Of a DNA stretch of 64,000 nt, positions 52,822 through 62,335 are shown piece after piece (the first letter of the stretch is position 1; each line of letters starts with the position of its first letter). The notes under the pieces are model-generated. The model worked only from the letters and a program-made list of their open reading frames with translations. It was not told the origin of the DNA and ran no database searches. Made by a program: the position numbers and the translations under genes. Source of the stretch: Desulfurococcaceae archaeon AG1 (GTDB lineage Archaea > Thermoproteota > Thermoprotei_A > Sulfolobales > AG1); the NCBI GenBank assembly GCA_003116855.1, contig BEWT01000005.1, forward strand, positions 115,644 through 179,643. The letters run 5' to 3'.

Positions 52822-54531
52822 ATGATCGGAATGACTATGGATCTCATGAAAAGAGCGGCGGGGATTATGCTTTTAGTGTTAATAATAGTCTCGCCACTTG
52901 TTGTGGTTAAGCAGCTCTATGCACAGACAACTGTAACGCCCACAGTAACAGCTCCTGCAGCTAGCGTTGGTGGGGGTAAGTGTCCTGGGGGCTATGTTAA
53001 TGCGATTCTTCTAGTAAACATGTCTATAGATAGGCTTCTCGCCGTAGCATATCAGAGAAACATTAGTTTGGATAAGCAGCTTATCGAGAGAGCCAGGATT
53101 ATATATAACTTATCAAGTGATATGATAGCCTCCATGGATAGTGAGGGTTGTAAAAAGCTATACGGCGATCTCGTTGATACGCTGAGAGACCTAGCAGCTA
53201 GGGTTGGGATTGAGTTAAAGCCGGAGGCTAAGGGTGTGTATGAGAGAGCAATCCTAATGGCAGCCCAGAGGGCTTTGAACATCTCTATGGCTCTTAACCT
53301 AACAACTGTTGCTACAGAGATCGAGGTTAAGGTGAAGTCTGGGAATGTATCGATGAGGGATCTTGAGGAGTGGGAGGTAAAGATACGTGGTAAAGAGGCA
53401 TCTATAAAGATCCACGTAATGGTTACTATTGTAAGAGCATCTGCTATGGAAGGAACACTCATACCGGGTAACGAGTCTGAAGGGTTGAAAATGCTATCCA
53501 TAGCGGAAGAGGTTCTAAGCAGGGTTAAGGATCTCCTGATAAGTGTTAACGCAAGCCCCAGTGCTATCCAGGCGATAGATCGTGCTATTCTCAATGTAAG
53601 GGAGGCCAAGTCTGTATTAGAGGGTAGAAAGGATCTCCCAAGTGCTAGGAAGCTAGAGATGGTGATCGGCGAGCTTGAGAATCGGGTAAGGATATTTAAC
53701 CTAACCCTAAACACTGTAAAGATACCAAACGAAACCCTTACAAAGATCAAGGATCTTCTCAACGAAACCCTCAGAAAAATCGATGAGGCTAAAAACGCCT
53801 TATCTAGGGGAGATCTAAGCTATGCTGAGAAGATGTTCAGAGAGGCTTATAAGATCTTCAGAGAGGCTGAAGAACTATTCGAGAGGGCTGTTAAAACAGG
53901 TGCTAAGAAGCCAGAGGAACTGGGTGAGCTGATGGAGGAGCTAGAAGAGCTTGCCGAGAAACTTACTAGGCTTGAGAGAGAGTATAACCTCACAGTTGCA
54001 TCAATAAAGACACAGAATCAGAGTGTGAGAGAGCTTATAGAAAGGATCCAGAGAGACATTGAGCAGACGCATCAACTGATAATAAACGTGACAGAACTGA
54101 TAAAGGAGGAAAAAGCTGGCGATGCTAGAGTGTTGATGAATAGGGTAAAGGCGATGATAGAGAATATAGAGAGAAACATAGAGTTGCTCAAAAAACTAGC
54201 AGAAAGATCCGGAGAAGAGCCGAGCAGGCTGAGGGAAGAGCTAAGCGAGATATTGATGAAAGCATCTGAGCTTAGAAACAAGTTTGAAGAGCTGGTTAGG
54301 AGAGCCTCTAACACAACGGATCAGAGGATCAGAGCCCAGATAGATATGATCCAGAGGATGCTCAGCGAGCTTAACAGCACCATCGCAAATATAACGATGC
54401 TTATAGATATTGGAAGATATAATGAGGCCCAGGCAGCTATCGAGAAGGCTAAGCATCTTATAGATGCTATAGAAAGGGCTATAGAGAATCTATCAAAGAT
54501 CCTTGAAGAGAGTGGAAGGAGAGGAAGATAA
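52822..54531 (+). CDS. Secreted or anchored coiled-coil protein
   Basis: About 569 residues. A signal segment (GIMLLVLIIVSPLVVVKQLYAQ) is followed by a Thr/Val linker, many N-glycosylation-type NxS/T sites (NMSI, NLTT, NVSM, NTTD) and long helical repeats (LEELAEKLTRLEREYNLTV). Probably an outward-facing surface protein. ATG 52822 follows GGTGGG; 52810, 52837 and 52846 are also in frame. It lies 48 bases before a gene for a membrane-anchored winged-helix protein, suggesting a pair. Confidence 0.62.
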   Translation: MIGMTMDLMKRAAGIMLLVLIIVSPLVVVKQLYAQTTVTPTVTAPAASVGGGKCPGGYVNAILLVNMSIDRLLAVAYQRNISLDKQLIERARIIYNLSSDMIASMDSEGCKKLYGDLVDTLRDLAARVGIELKPEAKGVYERAILMAAQRALNISMALNLTTVATEIEVKVKSGNVSMRDLEEWEVKIRGKEASIKIHVMVTIVRASAMEGTLIPGNESEGLKMLSIAEEVLSRVKDLLISVNASPSAIQAIDRAILNVREAKSVLEGRKDLPSARKLEMVIGELENRVRIFNLTLNTVKIPNETLTKIKDLLNETLRKIDEAKNALSRGDLSYAEKMFREAYKIFREAEELFERAVKTGAKKPEELGELMEELEELAEKLTRLEREYNLTVASIKTQNQSVRELIERIQRDIEQTHQLIINVTELIKEEKAGDARVLMNRVKAMIENIERNIELLKKLAERSGEEPSRLREELSEILMKASELRNKFEELVRRASNTTDQRIRAQIDMIQRMLSELNSTIANITMLIDIGRYNEAQAAIEKAKHLIDAIERAIENLSKILEESGRRGR

Positions 54532-54579
54532 GAGAAGCAAGTTTTTATCCGCCTATCATTCACTAAATAGCGGTGGGCC

Positions 54580-55512
54580 GTGTTTAGCTATTACCTGAAA
54601 AGGATCCTGCCGGTAGCTATGTCTCTATTAATGCTCTCAGCTCTCTTTACCTCCACGGTCTATTCTCAAGAAGCTAATAGAGTTCTCATAGTGATCAGCA
54701 GTGATGGAACTATAGATGTCTTCCTAACAATATATATGGATCCTTCTAGCGATTCGATAGCATCTATAGACCTGCCGATCCAGCCGATCTCTGGGTCTAT
54801 CTCCGTGTCACCAGTAGATGTTGTTATACAGCCCCTCCCAAATAACACCATTGCGATCCTCAAGCCACGTGGTGTCTCGAAAATCGATATAAGCTATATA
54901 GGATCTATAAATGTTTCAGAGGGAATCATAAGGACTTCTATAAAATATCCACAGTGGGCCGATAACCTAACGGTTAGAGTGCATAGAAACATTGTGTTAA
55001 TCAGTGTACCGGTTAACATCACATCTTTTAGTATATTCGGTGAATATGTTATAATAGGGCTTGCAAAGGGGTCTAGATGGGATCTTGAATACACGTTAGC
55101 CCAGATAACGCCCGGAGCCGTGCCTAGTGTAGAGACACCGGCGATAGGAGGTACACAGACAACAACAGCTACTCAGAGCATAGCCCCTACTACCTCGGCA
55201 CCTGAATTCGTATCACCCTTATTGCTTGCAGGCGTGATTGTCGGTGTTGGTTTGGCCGTCTCTCTGTTAATATTGATTAGAAGACGTAAGAGTGAAGGCC
55301 CTGAATATCTAGACTCAACAGATAAGGAGATATTAAGGGTTATTGAGAAGTTGGGAGAAGCATCAGCCAGAGATATAATGAGCCACACTAATTTACCAAA
55401 AACCACCCTGTATAGGAGGCTGAATAAAATGATCAGTATGGGGATTATAGGCACCAAGGCAAAGAGTGGTATAACCTATTACTATATATTGAGAAAACCC
55501 GAGCAGCAATAG
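54580..55512 (+). CDS. Membrane-anchored protein with cytoplasmic winged helix
   Basis: 310 residues from GTG 54580: a signal segment (ILPVAMSLLMLSALFTSTVY), an outside beta-rich domain with NxS/T sites, a Thr-rich linker, one membrane segment (LLLAGVIVGVGLAVSLLILIRRR) and a cytoplasmic winged helix (TDKEILRVIEKLGEASARDI to the end). This is a one-protein transmembrane transcription regulator layout common in archaea. It probably senses the outside and acts on nearby genes (inference). Confidence 0.75.
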   Translation: MFSYYLKRILPVAMSLLMLSALFTSTVYSQEANRVLIVISSDGTIDVFLTIYMDPSSDSIASIDLPIQPISGSISVSPVDVVIQPLPNNTIAILKPRGVSKIDISYIGSINVSEGIIRTSIKYPQWADNLTVRVHRNIVLISVPVNITSFSIFGEYVIIGLAKGSRWDLEYTLAQITPGAVPSVETPAIGGTQTTTATQSIAPTTSAPEFVSPLLLAGVIVGVGLAVSLLILIRRRKSEGPEYLDSTDKEILRVIEKLGEASARDIMSHTNLPKTTLYRRLNKMISMGIIGTKAKSGITYYYILRKPEQQ

Positions 55513-55606
55513 ATCTCGTGCCTCTATATCTGCACAACAGCCTCTGTGATCCGTAGCTTCGAAAAATACTAAGCGAATCTCTGCCTATAAGGAAAATCCC
55601 AGCATA

Positions 55607-55654
55607 TTCTTATATTTGGGGGCCGACCACTTCTTATATTTGGGGGCCGACCAC
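55607..55654 (+). promoter_or_regulatory. Tandemly duplicated promoter of the DUF350 gene
   Basis: Two perfect back-to-back 24-base copies (55607-55630 and 55631-55654), each with a TTATATTT TATA-like box followed by GGGGGCCGACC. ATG 55659 comes four bases after. The second TATA is at a distance fitting a leaderless transcript; the first would give a 24-base leader. Confidence 0.7.
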
Positions 55655-55658
55655 GACT

Positions 55659-56195
55659 ATGTGGATCGATGCCATAATAAGCGTACTGTTAGCGATCGTA
55701 CAGATAGCTGTCGGCGTTGGCCTTGCCCTTTTCAGCATAACCCTGGCGCTCAACATCCTCAACAGGCTAACTAAGGGTCTGAACGAGCTTGAAGAGTTGA
55801 GGAAAGGAAATACTGCTGTTGGAATATATATAGCCGGGATCCTTATAGCTGTTGCAAATGTTATAGGCCAGGGCGCGGCTGGGATAGCAAGAGCCTTTCT
55901 AGGCGGTGCTGGATGGCTTGAAGCTCTCATTGGAGGCTTTGTACAGCTCTTCATAGGCCTCCCGCTAGCAATATTCGCAATAACCCTAGCCCAGAACGCT
56001 ATATATAGCTTCATAGTTAGAAGGCTTGCAGGAAAGGTGGAGGCGCCATCGATAGTGCAAGAGCTATCAAGAGGCAATGTAGCCCTCGCAGCGATGCTCT
56101 TCGGAGCGTTTTTCGCAACATCAACAGTAATAAGCCAGTCAATAGGCTTTATATCACAACCCATAGTAGGAGCTCTGGGAGTTATAAACAAATAA
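55659..56195 (+). CDS. DUF350-family membrane protein
   Basis: 178 residues, four membrane segments arranged as two related pairs (ALFSITLALNILNRLTKG and AIFAITLAQNAIYSFIVRR mark the same place in each half). This two-repeat form is typical of DUF350. Function of the family is uncertain; some members sit with ATP-grasp or ion-channel genes. Both halves have GNxAxxxxxxG after the second helix. Confidence 0.78.
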   Translation: MWIDAIISVLLAIVQIAVGVGLALFSITLALNILNRLTKGLNELEELRKGNTAVGIYIAGILIAVANVIGQGAAGIARAFLGGAGWLEALIGGFVQLFIGLPLAIFAITLAQNAIYSFIVRRLAGKVEAPSIVQELSRGNVALAAMLFGAFFATSTVISQSIGFISQPIVGALGVINK

Positions 56196-56264
56196 CCCCC
56201 TATCCTCATGAATCTTTTTAATTGGAAAACCCTATAAGCTTCTATTACTTGATTCTAGGTGGGA

Positions 56265-56353
56265 GCCGCGGTAGTATAGCCCGGACAAGCCCTGCGCCGA
56301 AAGTATGCGGGCCTCTCGAGCCCGTGACCCGGGTTCAAATCCCGGCCGCGGCA
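56265..56353 (+). tRNA. tRNA-Glu (CTC) with enlarged D-loop or D-loop intron
   Basis: Acceptor GCCGCGG pairs with CCGCGGC; the T arm is ACCCGGGTTCAAATCCCGG; the anticodon stem CGGGC/GCCCG holds loop CTCTCGA, so the anticodon is CTC. The D stem GTAT pairs with GTAT through G-U pairs, but 25 bases lie between, about 14 more than normal. Total is 89 bases against about 75 expected. A TATA box (CCTATAAG) is 30 bases upstream. No CCA is encoded. Confidence 0.88.
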
Positions 56354-56448
56354 CTCACTCATAAGCTCTTAAGTCTTGCCACAGCAATTAGATCCAGCTG
56401 TTGATCTGATAGACTTGCCGCAATATATATGCTAGGCACATGCGAGAA

Positions 56449-57645
56449 CTATATGGCTGAAAGGATCCTTATAACGACTAGGGCAAGGACGCTTCCCATA
56501 ATTATGGAGGATAGAAGGGATAGAGCTCCGAGAACTACGATCCATATACCTTCTAGAGGTTGGTATATTAATAACCCATATAGTGTTCTAAGAAGAATCC
56601 CTATGTTTATAGTAACTATAACTGGTAGGGTTAGCGCCCTCATCATACCAGGCGTGAATGGTCTATATGGTAGCAGGAATCTTGAGTAGGCCATGAATAT
56701 ATTGCCCACAAAGCCGAGGGCTAGGGTATGTGTTAGGAAATCCATGCTGCCCGGGATTGTGATGAATCCTGCTAAGAGTCCTACCAGACCCCATGGTATA
56801 GATAGCTTTATCGAAACCTCATACTCCCTCAAGATCTTAGAACCGCTTTTTCTGGGTATCAAGAGGATCCCCAGCATAGCTATTGCTACTGTTATGAGTG
56901 CTAATGCTATCCTTAGCAGAGCCTTTGAATCCATAAATACGCTCACAACGGATACAAAACCAGATGATATGGCTATCATAGATACTGTGAATATTATCCA
57001 TGATAGGTTCTCTCTATACCACTTCCTAGTATATGGGTCTGTTCTCAGCATAACAGAGAAGATCATTGGTATAACGAACACCACCAAGGGAAACCATGGC
57101 GGGGCTCGTATAGCAAGACCTGTTAGCATGGATAGCGAGTATATAGTGATCAGTAGAGAGGATAATGTGAAGGGTATGTTCATAAGTCCTAAGAAACCCT
57201 TGGTTCTTCTCTTCACATAGAGATCAAGGTTAGATGTTAAGAAGAGTAGAGAGACTAGGGAAAGAAGAGCATAGTTAACCCTGGCTTCGAAAAACCCGCC
57301 CACAAAGGAGGCTAGGAGAGAGATTATAGTATATAAAACCCCCAGAGCAGAGATAGCGATCATAACAGAACCGTGGGGAGGATAAGCATAATACGCAGGG
57401 CCTAGAAGAGAGCCAACACCCATTATCACTAGAGGAAGAGCTGTGTTGAGCAAGAGATCCGCATGGGCAGCTATGGAAGGAAAGGGACACCCCAACTCAT
57501 AACAAGCTAACCTAACAATACCCATATATATCCCAACAAAGCCTGTCAGAAACCCTGAGTAAACGAGAACCCTGCTAGCGATATAGGCCTGTTTATGCCC
57601 CCTACTCCTAGCAAGACCCAGTATACTGCCCAACATCACCACCAT
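56449..57645 (-). CDS. Polytopic membrane protein, perhaps NnrS-like
   Basis: 398 residues with about twelve membrane segments. HADLLLNTALPLVIMGVG and FLTHTLALGFVGNIFMAYS carry histidines inside membrane segments, reminiscent of NnrS-type haem/copper membrane proteins. The resemblance is by eye and weak. No neighbour supports a nitric-oxide role. Start ATG 57639 or GTG/ATG 57645. Confidence 0.5.
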   Translation of the reverse strand: MVVMLGSILGLARSRGHKQAYIASRVLVYSGFLTGFVGIYMGIVRLACYELGCPFPSIAAHADLLLNTALPLVIMGVGSLLGPAYYAYPPHGSVMIAISALGVLYTIISLLASFVGGFFEARVNYALLSLVSLLFLTSNLDLYVKRRTKGFLGLMNIPFTLSSLLITIYSLSMLTGLAIRAPPWFPLVVFVIPMIFSVMLRTDPYTRKWYRENLSWIIFTVSMIAISSGFVSVVSVFMDSKALLRIALALITVAIAMLGILLIPRKSGSKILREYEVSIKLSIPWGLVGLLAGFITIPGSMDFLTHTLALGFVGNIFMAYSRFLLPYRPFTPGMMRALTLPVIVTINIGILLRTLYGLLIYQPLEGIWIVVLGALSLLSSIIMGSVLALVVIRILSAI

Positions 57646-57796
57646 ACCTCTACCACCTTCAGAACGAACCCTATAAACGATAGTAGAGATAGAGAGAAGC
57701 TTGAGGATCGTCTTCCACGCTATATGTATAACTACAAGCTGCTGATATTATAGCCAGGCATAGTGGCTAGACGGCCTCTCCTACATTCTAGCGATA

Positions 57797-58420
57797 ATGA
57801 TCCGCTTATCCGAAGGATCTTATCACGAACAACCTAAAATTATCCCCTATATTATCTATCTTAGTGGCTGTTTGAGCGGTAAGAGTGTTTCTAGGCTTGT
57901 GGTCAGTATTATCGCCACGATCTTGATCTCGATCGCCATCTGGTATATATCCGGAACGGATCTAGCATTATCGTCAAGCCTACTGCCGGATTTAGGGATC
58001 CTTGTAGACGCATCTATAATAATAGCAAGCGACTATGCTATTGTAGAACTGCTATCAAGAGCCGCCTATAGGGTAGCCCTGGTAGCCTCCAACAGCGTAT
58101 CAGCAACAAGTATTAGGAGTACTATTAAGGATCCTGACCAACATTCAAGCCGGGCTGGCTATAGGCGGTTTCCTTAGTGTCGTGGTTGGGTTAGCCACTC
58201 AGCAGGTTCTGGGCCAAGCTATAGTAGGCTTTACAATACACTGATAACAAGGCCTTTCAAAGTAAGTGAAAAGGTTGCCATAGGAGGTTGGGAGCTGTTA
58301 ACAATTGTCGAGACAAGCCTCATATATACGGTAGGAGGAATAACAGAGTATGGAGAGACGATCTATATACCTAGTAGTGTTGTGCTGAACAACAAGATAG
58401 TCAAGCAGAAAACAGTTTAA
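57797..58420 (+). pseudogene. Frameshifted MscS-type mechanosensitive channel
   Basis: Three pieces in different frames: 57797 to about 58110 (membrane segments), then about 58110-58232 (QAGLAIGGFLSVVVGLATQQ, GQAIVGF) and about 58231-58420 (ITRPFKVSEKVAIGGWEL to SSVVLNNKIV). Together they make the pore helix and beta domain of MscS. At least two one-base changes disrupt it. Probably a recent loss because the reading is still clear. Confidence 0.75.
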
Positions 58421-58501
58421 ACCTATAGATATAGATCGTCTAAATGAGGATCACTATATAGAAATGCTAATAGATCGTTGATATGATCTCTATCGATGCG
58501 A

Positions 58502-58837
58502 TCATTTCTTCAGAAAATCTTCCCTAGGAGGTGAGAAGACCTCGATCACGATAGCCTTCCCAGGACCTGGGTTGCGCACTTCGTGAGGCTCGTTGGATCT
58601 TAGTAGATATGCTGTCCCCTCACTGAATGTATAGGTGCCACTTGGTGTTCTGAACTCTATCCTGCCTTTGAGAACATATCCTATCTGCTCGTTATGGTGG
58701 TTATGCATGGGTATAACAGATCCCTCGTCAAGCTCTATCAGCACCATCATGGTCTTATCACCACTAACCATGATCCATCGCCTAATCCCTTTGGAAGGTT
58801 CTTGTTTAACTGCATTCTCTAAGTTTGAGAACTCCAT
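58502..58837 (-). CDS. Small cupin protein
   Basis: 111 residues, single cupin barrel. GSVIPMHNHHNEQIGYVLKGRIEF and PHEVRNPG supply the His/His/Glu/His metal site. Function not predictable; such proteins include sugar isomerases, dioxygenases and binding proteins. It diverges from the mannosidase gene 115 bases away. Confidence 0.85.
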   Translation of the reverse strand: MEFSNLENAVKQEPSKGIRRWIMVSGDKTMMVLIELDEGSVIPMHNHHNEQIGYVLKGRIEFRTPSGTYTFSEGTAYLLRSNEPHEVRNPGPGKAIVIEVFSPPREDFLKK

Positions 58838-58952
58838 CTAAACCACCATAGAATTCTATCACAGGGCCCTATTTATTATACAGAGCCCTCACCCCAGGAT
58901 CTTTACATATAGCCTTAAGGCTTATAATATTCTCTAAAATTATTACCAACTG

Positions 58953-61900
58953 ATGACAAGCATCCCTAGAGAGAGTGAGGTTAGGAGGAGAGTAATAGAC
59001 CTGTTGGGATTGAGTGTAAGAAAAGCAATCCCTATACAGAAATGGTTCCATGAGCAGTTAGGTGTAGATATAGAGCTCCCTTATATCTCTAGGGTTCATC
59101 CGGATGATATATATACTTTCTCAACTAGAGTAAACCTTAGCGATATTCCTAATACCAGATGGCTTCTAAAGATCTCTATAAGTGGTGGTGGACTTTTAAA
59201 GATCGATAACAATGTCTACCAGGGTATAGACCATGCCCATAGAATTGCAAATATCCCTAGCGGTGAGCATCGTGTATCTATAGAGGCTAGCTCTAGAGGT
59301 CTTTTCGGCGAAAATCCGTGGAGTTTTCACTTTGATCACGCCGTCGCTGTTGCTGTGAACTGGAAAGGGTTCTCGCTAGGAATAGGGATGCTTGAGGCTT
59401 TAAGACTTGCCAGAGTGTCTGATGACAGTTTAAGAAAAGATCTCCTAGACGCTCTTTGGAAGGCTACCCTAGGAGTGGATCTGGTGCCATCAATAATACA
59501 AGCATCCGCTGTCGAGGTATTATTAGGAGATCTTAAGGGGGTTATGGAGGGTAGGTGGGATAGGAGGTATATAGCCAGCGTATATGGTATCCCAGTAATG
59601 AGTGGTACTTATGGGGATATAGATGATCCTATGCTGGGCGATGCAGATAAGATCATCGACCACTCATATGCTGTGTTTGAAGAGGAGCTTGATAAGCTAT
59701 CCAAGAAATACCCGAAAACAGGCTCGATCATAATGCTCGGCCACTGCCACATAGATGCTGCCTGGCTCTGGCCCTATAGCGAGACCAAAAGAAAGATCCT
59801 AAGATCCTTTGCCAACGTGGCCAGACTAGCTGATGATGGGTATAGGTTTACTTTTGCCCAGAGCTCTGCCCAGTACTACGCGTGGCTGGAGAAGATGAAC
59901 AGAGATCTAGCGGAGAAGATCAAGGAATATGTATCGAGATCCATATGGATACCAGTAGGAGGAATGTGGATTGAGAGCGACACCAACATAGTTACTGGAG
60001 AATCTCTTGCAAGACAATTCCTCTTAGGACAACTTTATTTCGAGAGTAGATTTGGAAGGATAGCAAGGATCGGGTGGCTTCCAGACACCTTCGGCTTCTC
60101 AGCCCAGCTACCACAGATATTGAGAAAATCGGGTATAGAGGTTTTCGTAACCCATAAGATCATGTGGAACGATACCAACAGATTCCCATATCATCTTTTC
60201 CAATGGGAGGGGATAGATGGGACAACGATCCCTGTGCATATATTGATTCTAACCTACAACGGCTCTGCAACATCAGAAGAGATAAAAAACCTCTGGGATA
60301 GATACGCTCAGAAGGATCTAGGGCCTGCTATACATGCCTATGGCGAGGGAGACGGGGGAGGAGGGCCAAACCTAGTCATGCTAGAAAGAATCTCCTGGAT
60401 AAAACGTTTCCCCGGGCTTCCTAGTATTATAGATACTATCGATGAGGAGGGCTACCTATCAATTATAAAACCAATAGCGGAAAAGGCTCCCAAATGGAGG
60501 GGCGAGCTATATGTGGAGATTCATAGGGGTACGTATACTACTAACCACAGGATCAAGGAGCTTGTATATAAAGCCGAATCATGTCTAAGATCTACGGAGA
60601 TCTGGAGCTCGATCGCATATTCGCTCGGTCTGTTTAAATACCCATACGAGGATCTCAGAGAGGCCTGGGAGAGACTATTAACAGCCCAGTTCCACGACGT
60701 GCTCCCAGGATCGGCTAATTACGAGGCCTATAAAGAAGCCTATAGCGAACTTGAATATGTGATAGCCTCTTGTGAGAGGATTCGTAAAAACGCTCTAGCA
60801 TCCATAGCAGGACCTGAAGATCCTGAGGGAGACTATATAGCTATATTCAACGATCTCCCATGGACTAGGAAAAGCTTAGTAGAGCTTCCAAGAGGATTCT
60901 ATAGACTTCTAGGAGGCGATCGCGTACCTAGGCAGGATCTCGTTAACACTTCTCTAATTGAGGTTGAGATCCCCCCACTAGGCTACATAATCCTAGAGAG
61001 GTTAGAACAGACAAGCCCTTATGAACCCCTCATGGGTGCCACAGGTACTTATGCATCAGAGCTAGAAGGCTCGGTGATAATAGGTAATGAGGCTCTAGAG
61101 GTGAGGATATATAATGACGGATCTTTCTCTGTATTTGATAAAGAGAAAGGAACTATGGCTATAAGAACCCATAGGCTTGAGATGCACCAAGACAAACCAG
61201 GCAACTGGGATGCCTGGGATATAGAGAGGAGCTCTCTTGAAATACCAAGCACACCACTGGGTATTGCTGAAAAGCCTAGGGTGGTTATAACAAGCCCCAT
61301 GATCTCTTGTGCTAGCGTCACGTTGGGCGCTAGAGGATCTGTTATTGAACAGAGGATCTGTGTTAGGAAAGGATCCAGAGTAGTTGAGATTAGATCTAGG
61401 ATCAACTGGCGCTCAAGAGGATACCTCCTCAAAGCATGGATCGAACCGTCCTTCGAATTTAACGAAGTATACTACGAAATACCCTTCGGTGTCATAAAGA
61501 GGAGGTCTAGGTATGCTGATAGCTGGGATAGCGCTAAGTTCGAGGCACCAGCCCTCAGGTGGGTTGATATATCTAACGGAAATATGGGGATCGCTATTAT
61601 CTCCTTTACAAAGCATGGGTATAGCGCGAAGGATAATAAGATCGGGTTAACCCTTGTAAAAACATCGCTCTTCCCAAACCCATACGGAGATCTAGATCCT
61701 TTCGAAGCCGTATATTACATTTACCCCCACAAAGGGGACTATATAGAAGGTAGCGTTACGAGGATAGCCTATGAACTGTGGAGCCCTCCAACAACGCTCA
61801 GAATATCGAAGCCCCGCATAGAGAATCCTACCGTTAGTTTCGCAAAGCTCGATAGTAGCTCAGCGATCCTTGAGGCACTAAAGAAAATGGAGCGGGGAGA

Positions 61901-62093
61901 CGGTCTCATAGCCAGGATCTATGAGACTGGGGGCAAAGAGGCGACTGTAAGGCTTGACCTATGGGATATGTTTGAAATACTCGAAGCAGATCTATTGGAG
62001 AGAGAAGTCAAGCTCCTGAGCTCGAGCGCTGGGAGCATCACGCTTCATCTTAAACCCTACGAGATCAAGACTCTAGTACTCAGAAAGAGCTAG
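58953..62093 (+). CDS. Alpha-mannosidase, glycoside hydrolase family 38
   Basis: 1046 residues. The zinc-binding HCHIDAAWLWP (about 263-273) and nucleophile Asp in GWLPDTFGFS (about 377) are GH38 signatures; the C-terminal beta domains extend from about 640. Removes alpha-linked mannose from glycans. No signal peptide, so it acts inside the cell, perhaps recycling N-glycans or glycolipids. AT-rich TATA region lies at 58925-58950. The frame is intact throughout. Confidence 0.92.
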   Translation: MTSIPRESEVRRRVIDLLGLSVRKAIPIQKWFHEQLGVDIELPYISRVHPDDIYTFSTRVNLSDIPNTRWLLKISISGGGLLKIDNNVYQGIDHAHRIANIPSGEHRVSIEASSRGLFGENPWSFHFDHAVAVAVNWKGFSLGIGMLEALRLARVSDDSLRKDLLDALWKATLGVDLVPSIIQASAVEVLLGDLKGVMEGRWDRRYIASVYGIPVMSGTYGDIDDPMLGDADKIIDHSYAVFEEELDKLSKKYPKTGSIIMLGHCHIDAAWLWPYSETKRKILRSFANVARLADDGYRFTFAQSSAQYYAWLEKMNRDLAEKIKEYVSRSIWIPVGGMWIESDTNIVTGESLARQFLLGQLYFESRFGRIARIGWLPDTFGFSAQLPQILRKSGIEVFVTHKIMWNDTNRFPYHLFQWEGIDGTTIPVHILILTYNGSATSEEIKNLWDRYAQKDLGPAIHAYGEGDGGGGPNLVMLERISWIKRFPGLPSIIDTIDEEGYLSIIKPIAEKAPKWRGELYVEIHRGTYTTNHRIKELVYKAESCLRSTEIWSSIAYSLGLFKYPYEDLREAWERLLTAQFHDVLPGSANYEAYKEAYSELEYVIASCERIRKNALASIAGPEDPEGDYIAIFNDLPWTRKSLVELPRGFYRLLGGDRVPRQDLVNTSLIEVEIPPLGYIILERLEQTSPYEPLMGATGTYASELEGSVIIGNEALEVRIYNDGSFSVFDKEKGTMAIRTHRLEMHQDKPGNWDAWDIERSSLEIPSTPLGIAEKPRVVITSPMISCASVTLGARGSVIEQRICVRKGSRVVEIRSRINWRSRGYLLKAWIEPSFEFNEVYYEIPFGVIKRRSRYADSWDSAKFEAPALRWVDISNGNMGIAIISFTKHGYSAKDNKIGLTLVKTSLFPNPYGDLDPFEAVYYIYPHKGDYIEGSVTRIAYELWSPPTTLRISKPRIENPTVSFAKLDSSSAILEALKKMERGDGLIARIYETGGKEATVRLDLWDMFEILEADLLEREVKLLSSSAGSITLHLKPYEIKTLVLRKS

Positions 62094-62335
62094 AGAGTCG
62101 TTAAAGCTTTGTCTATCGAAACAATACAGATCTGTTTTAATATCTGCATATGCTATCAGGGGAGCGGATCACATCACTGCTCAGTCGATGGCGTATACAT
62201 CATGTCCCATTAATAATTATCATCCCAACACTATATAGCATGAATTAACCAACGGCTTAGTGATGTGAAACATTATTCGAGAGACCAAGCTTTATAGCTA
62301 ATAGACAGCCAGCTATCTATATATGGGAAAGTTAT
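62094..62335. other. Intergenic gap between mannosidase and reductase
   Basis: 242 bases with no gene. A TTTATAGC near 62290 is the likely promoter of the reductase gene. Nothing else is seen. Confidence 0.4.

Noticed and set aside
56222..56404. A 60-codon frame across the tRNA gene
   Set aside because: It lies entirely over tRNA-Glu and flanks.
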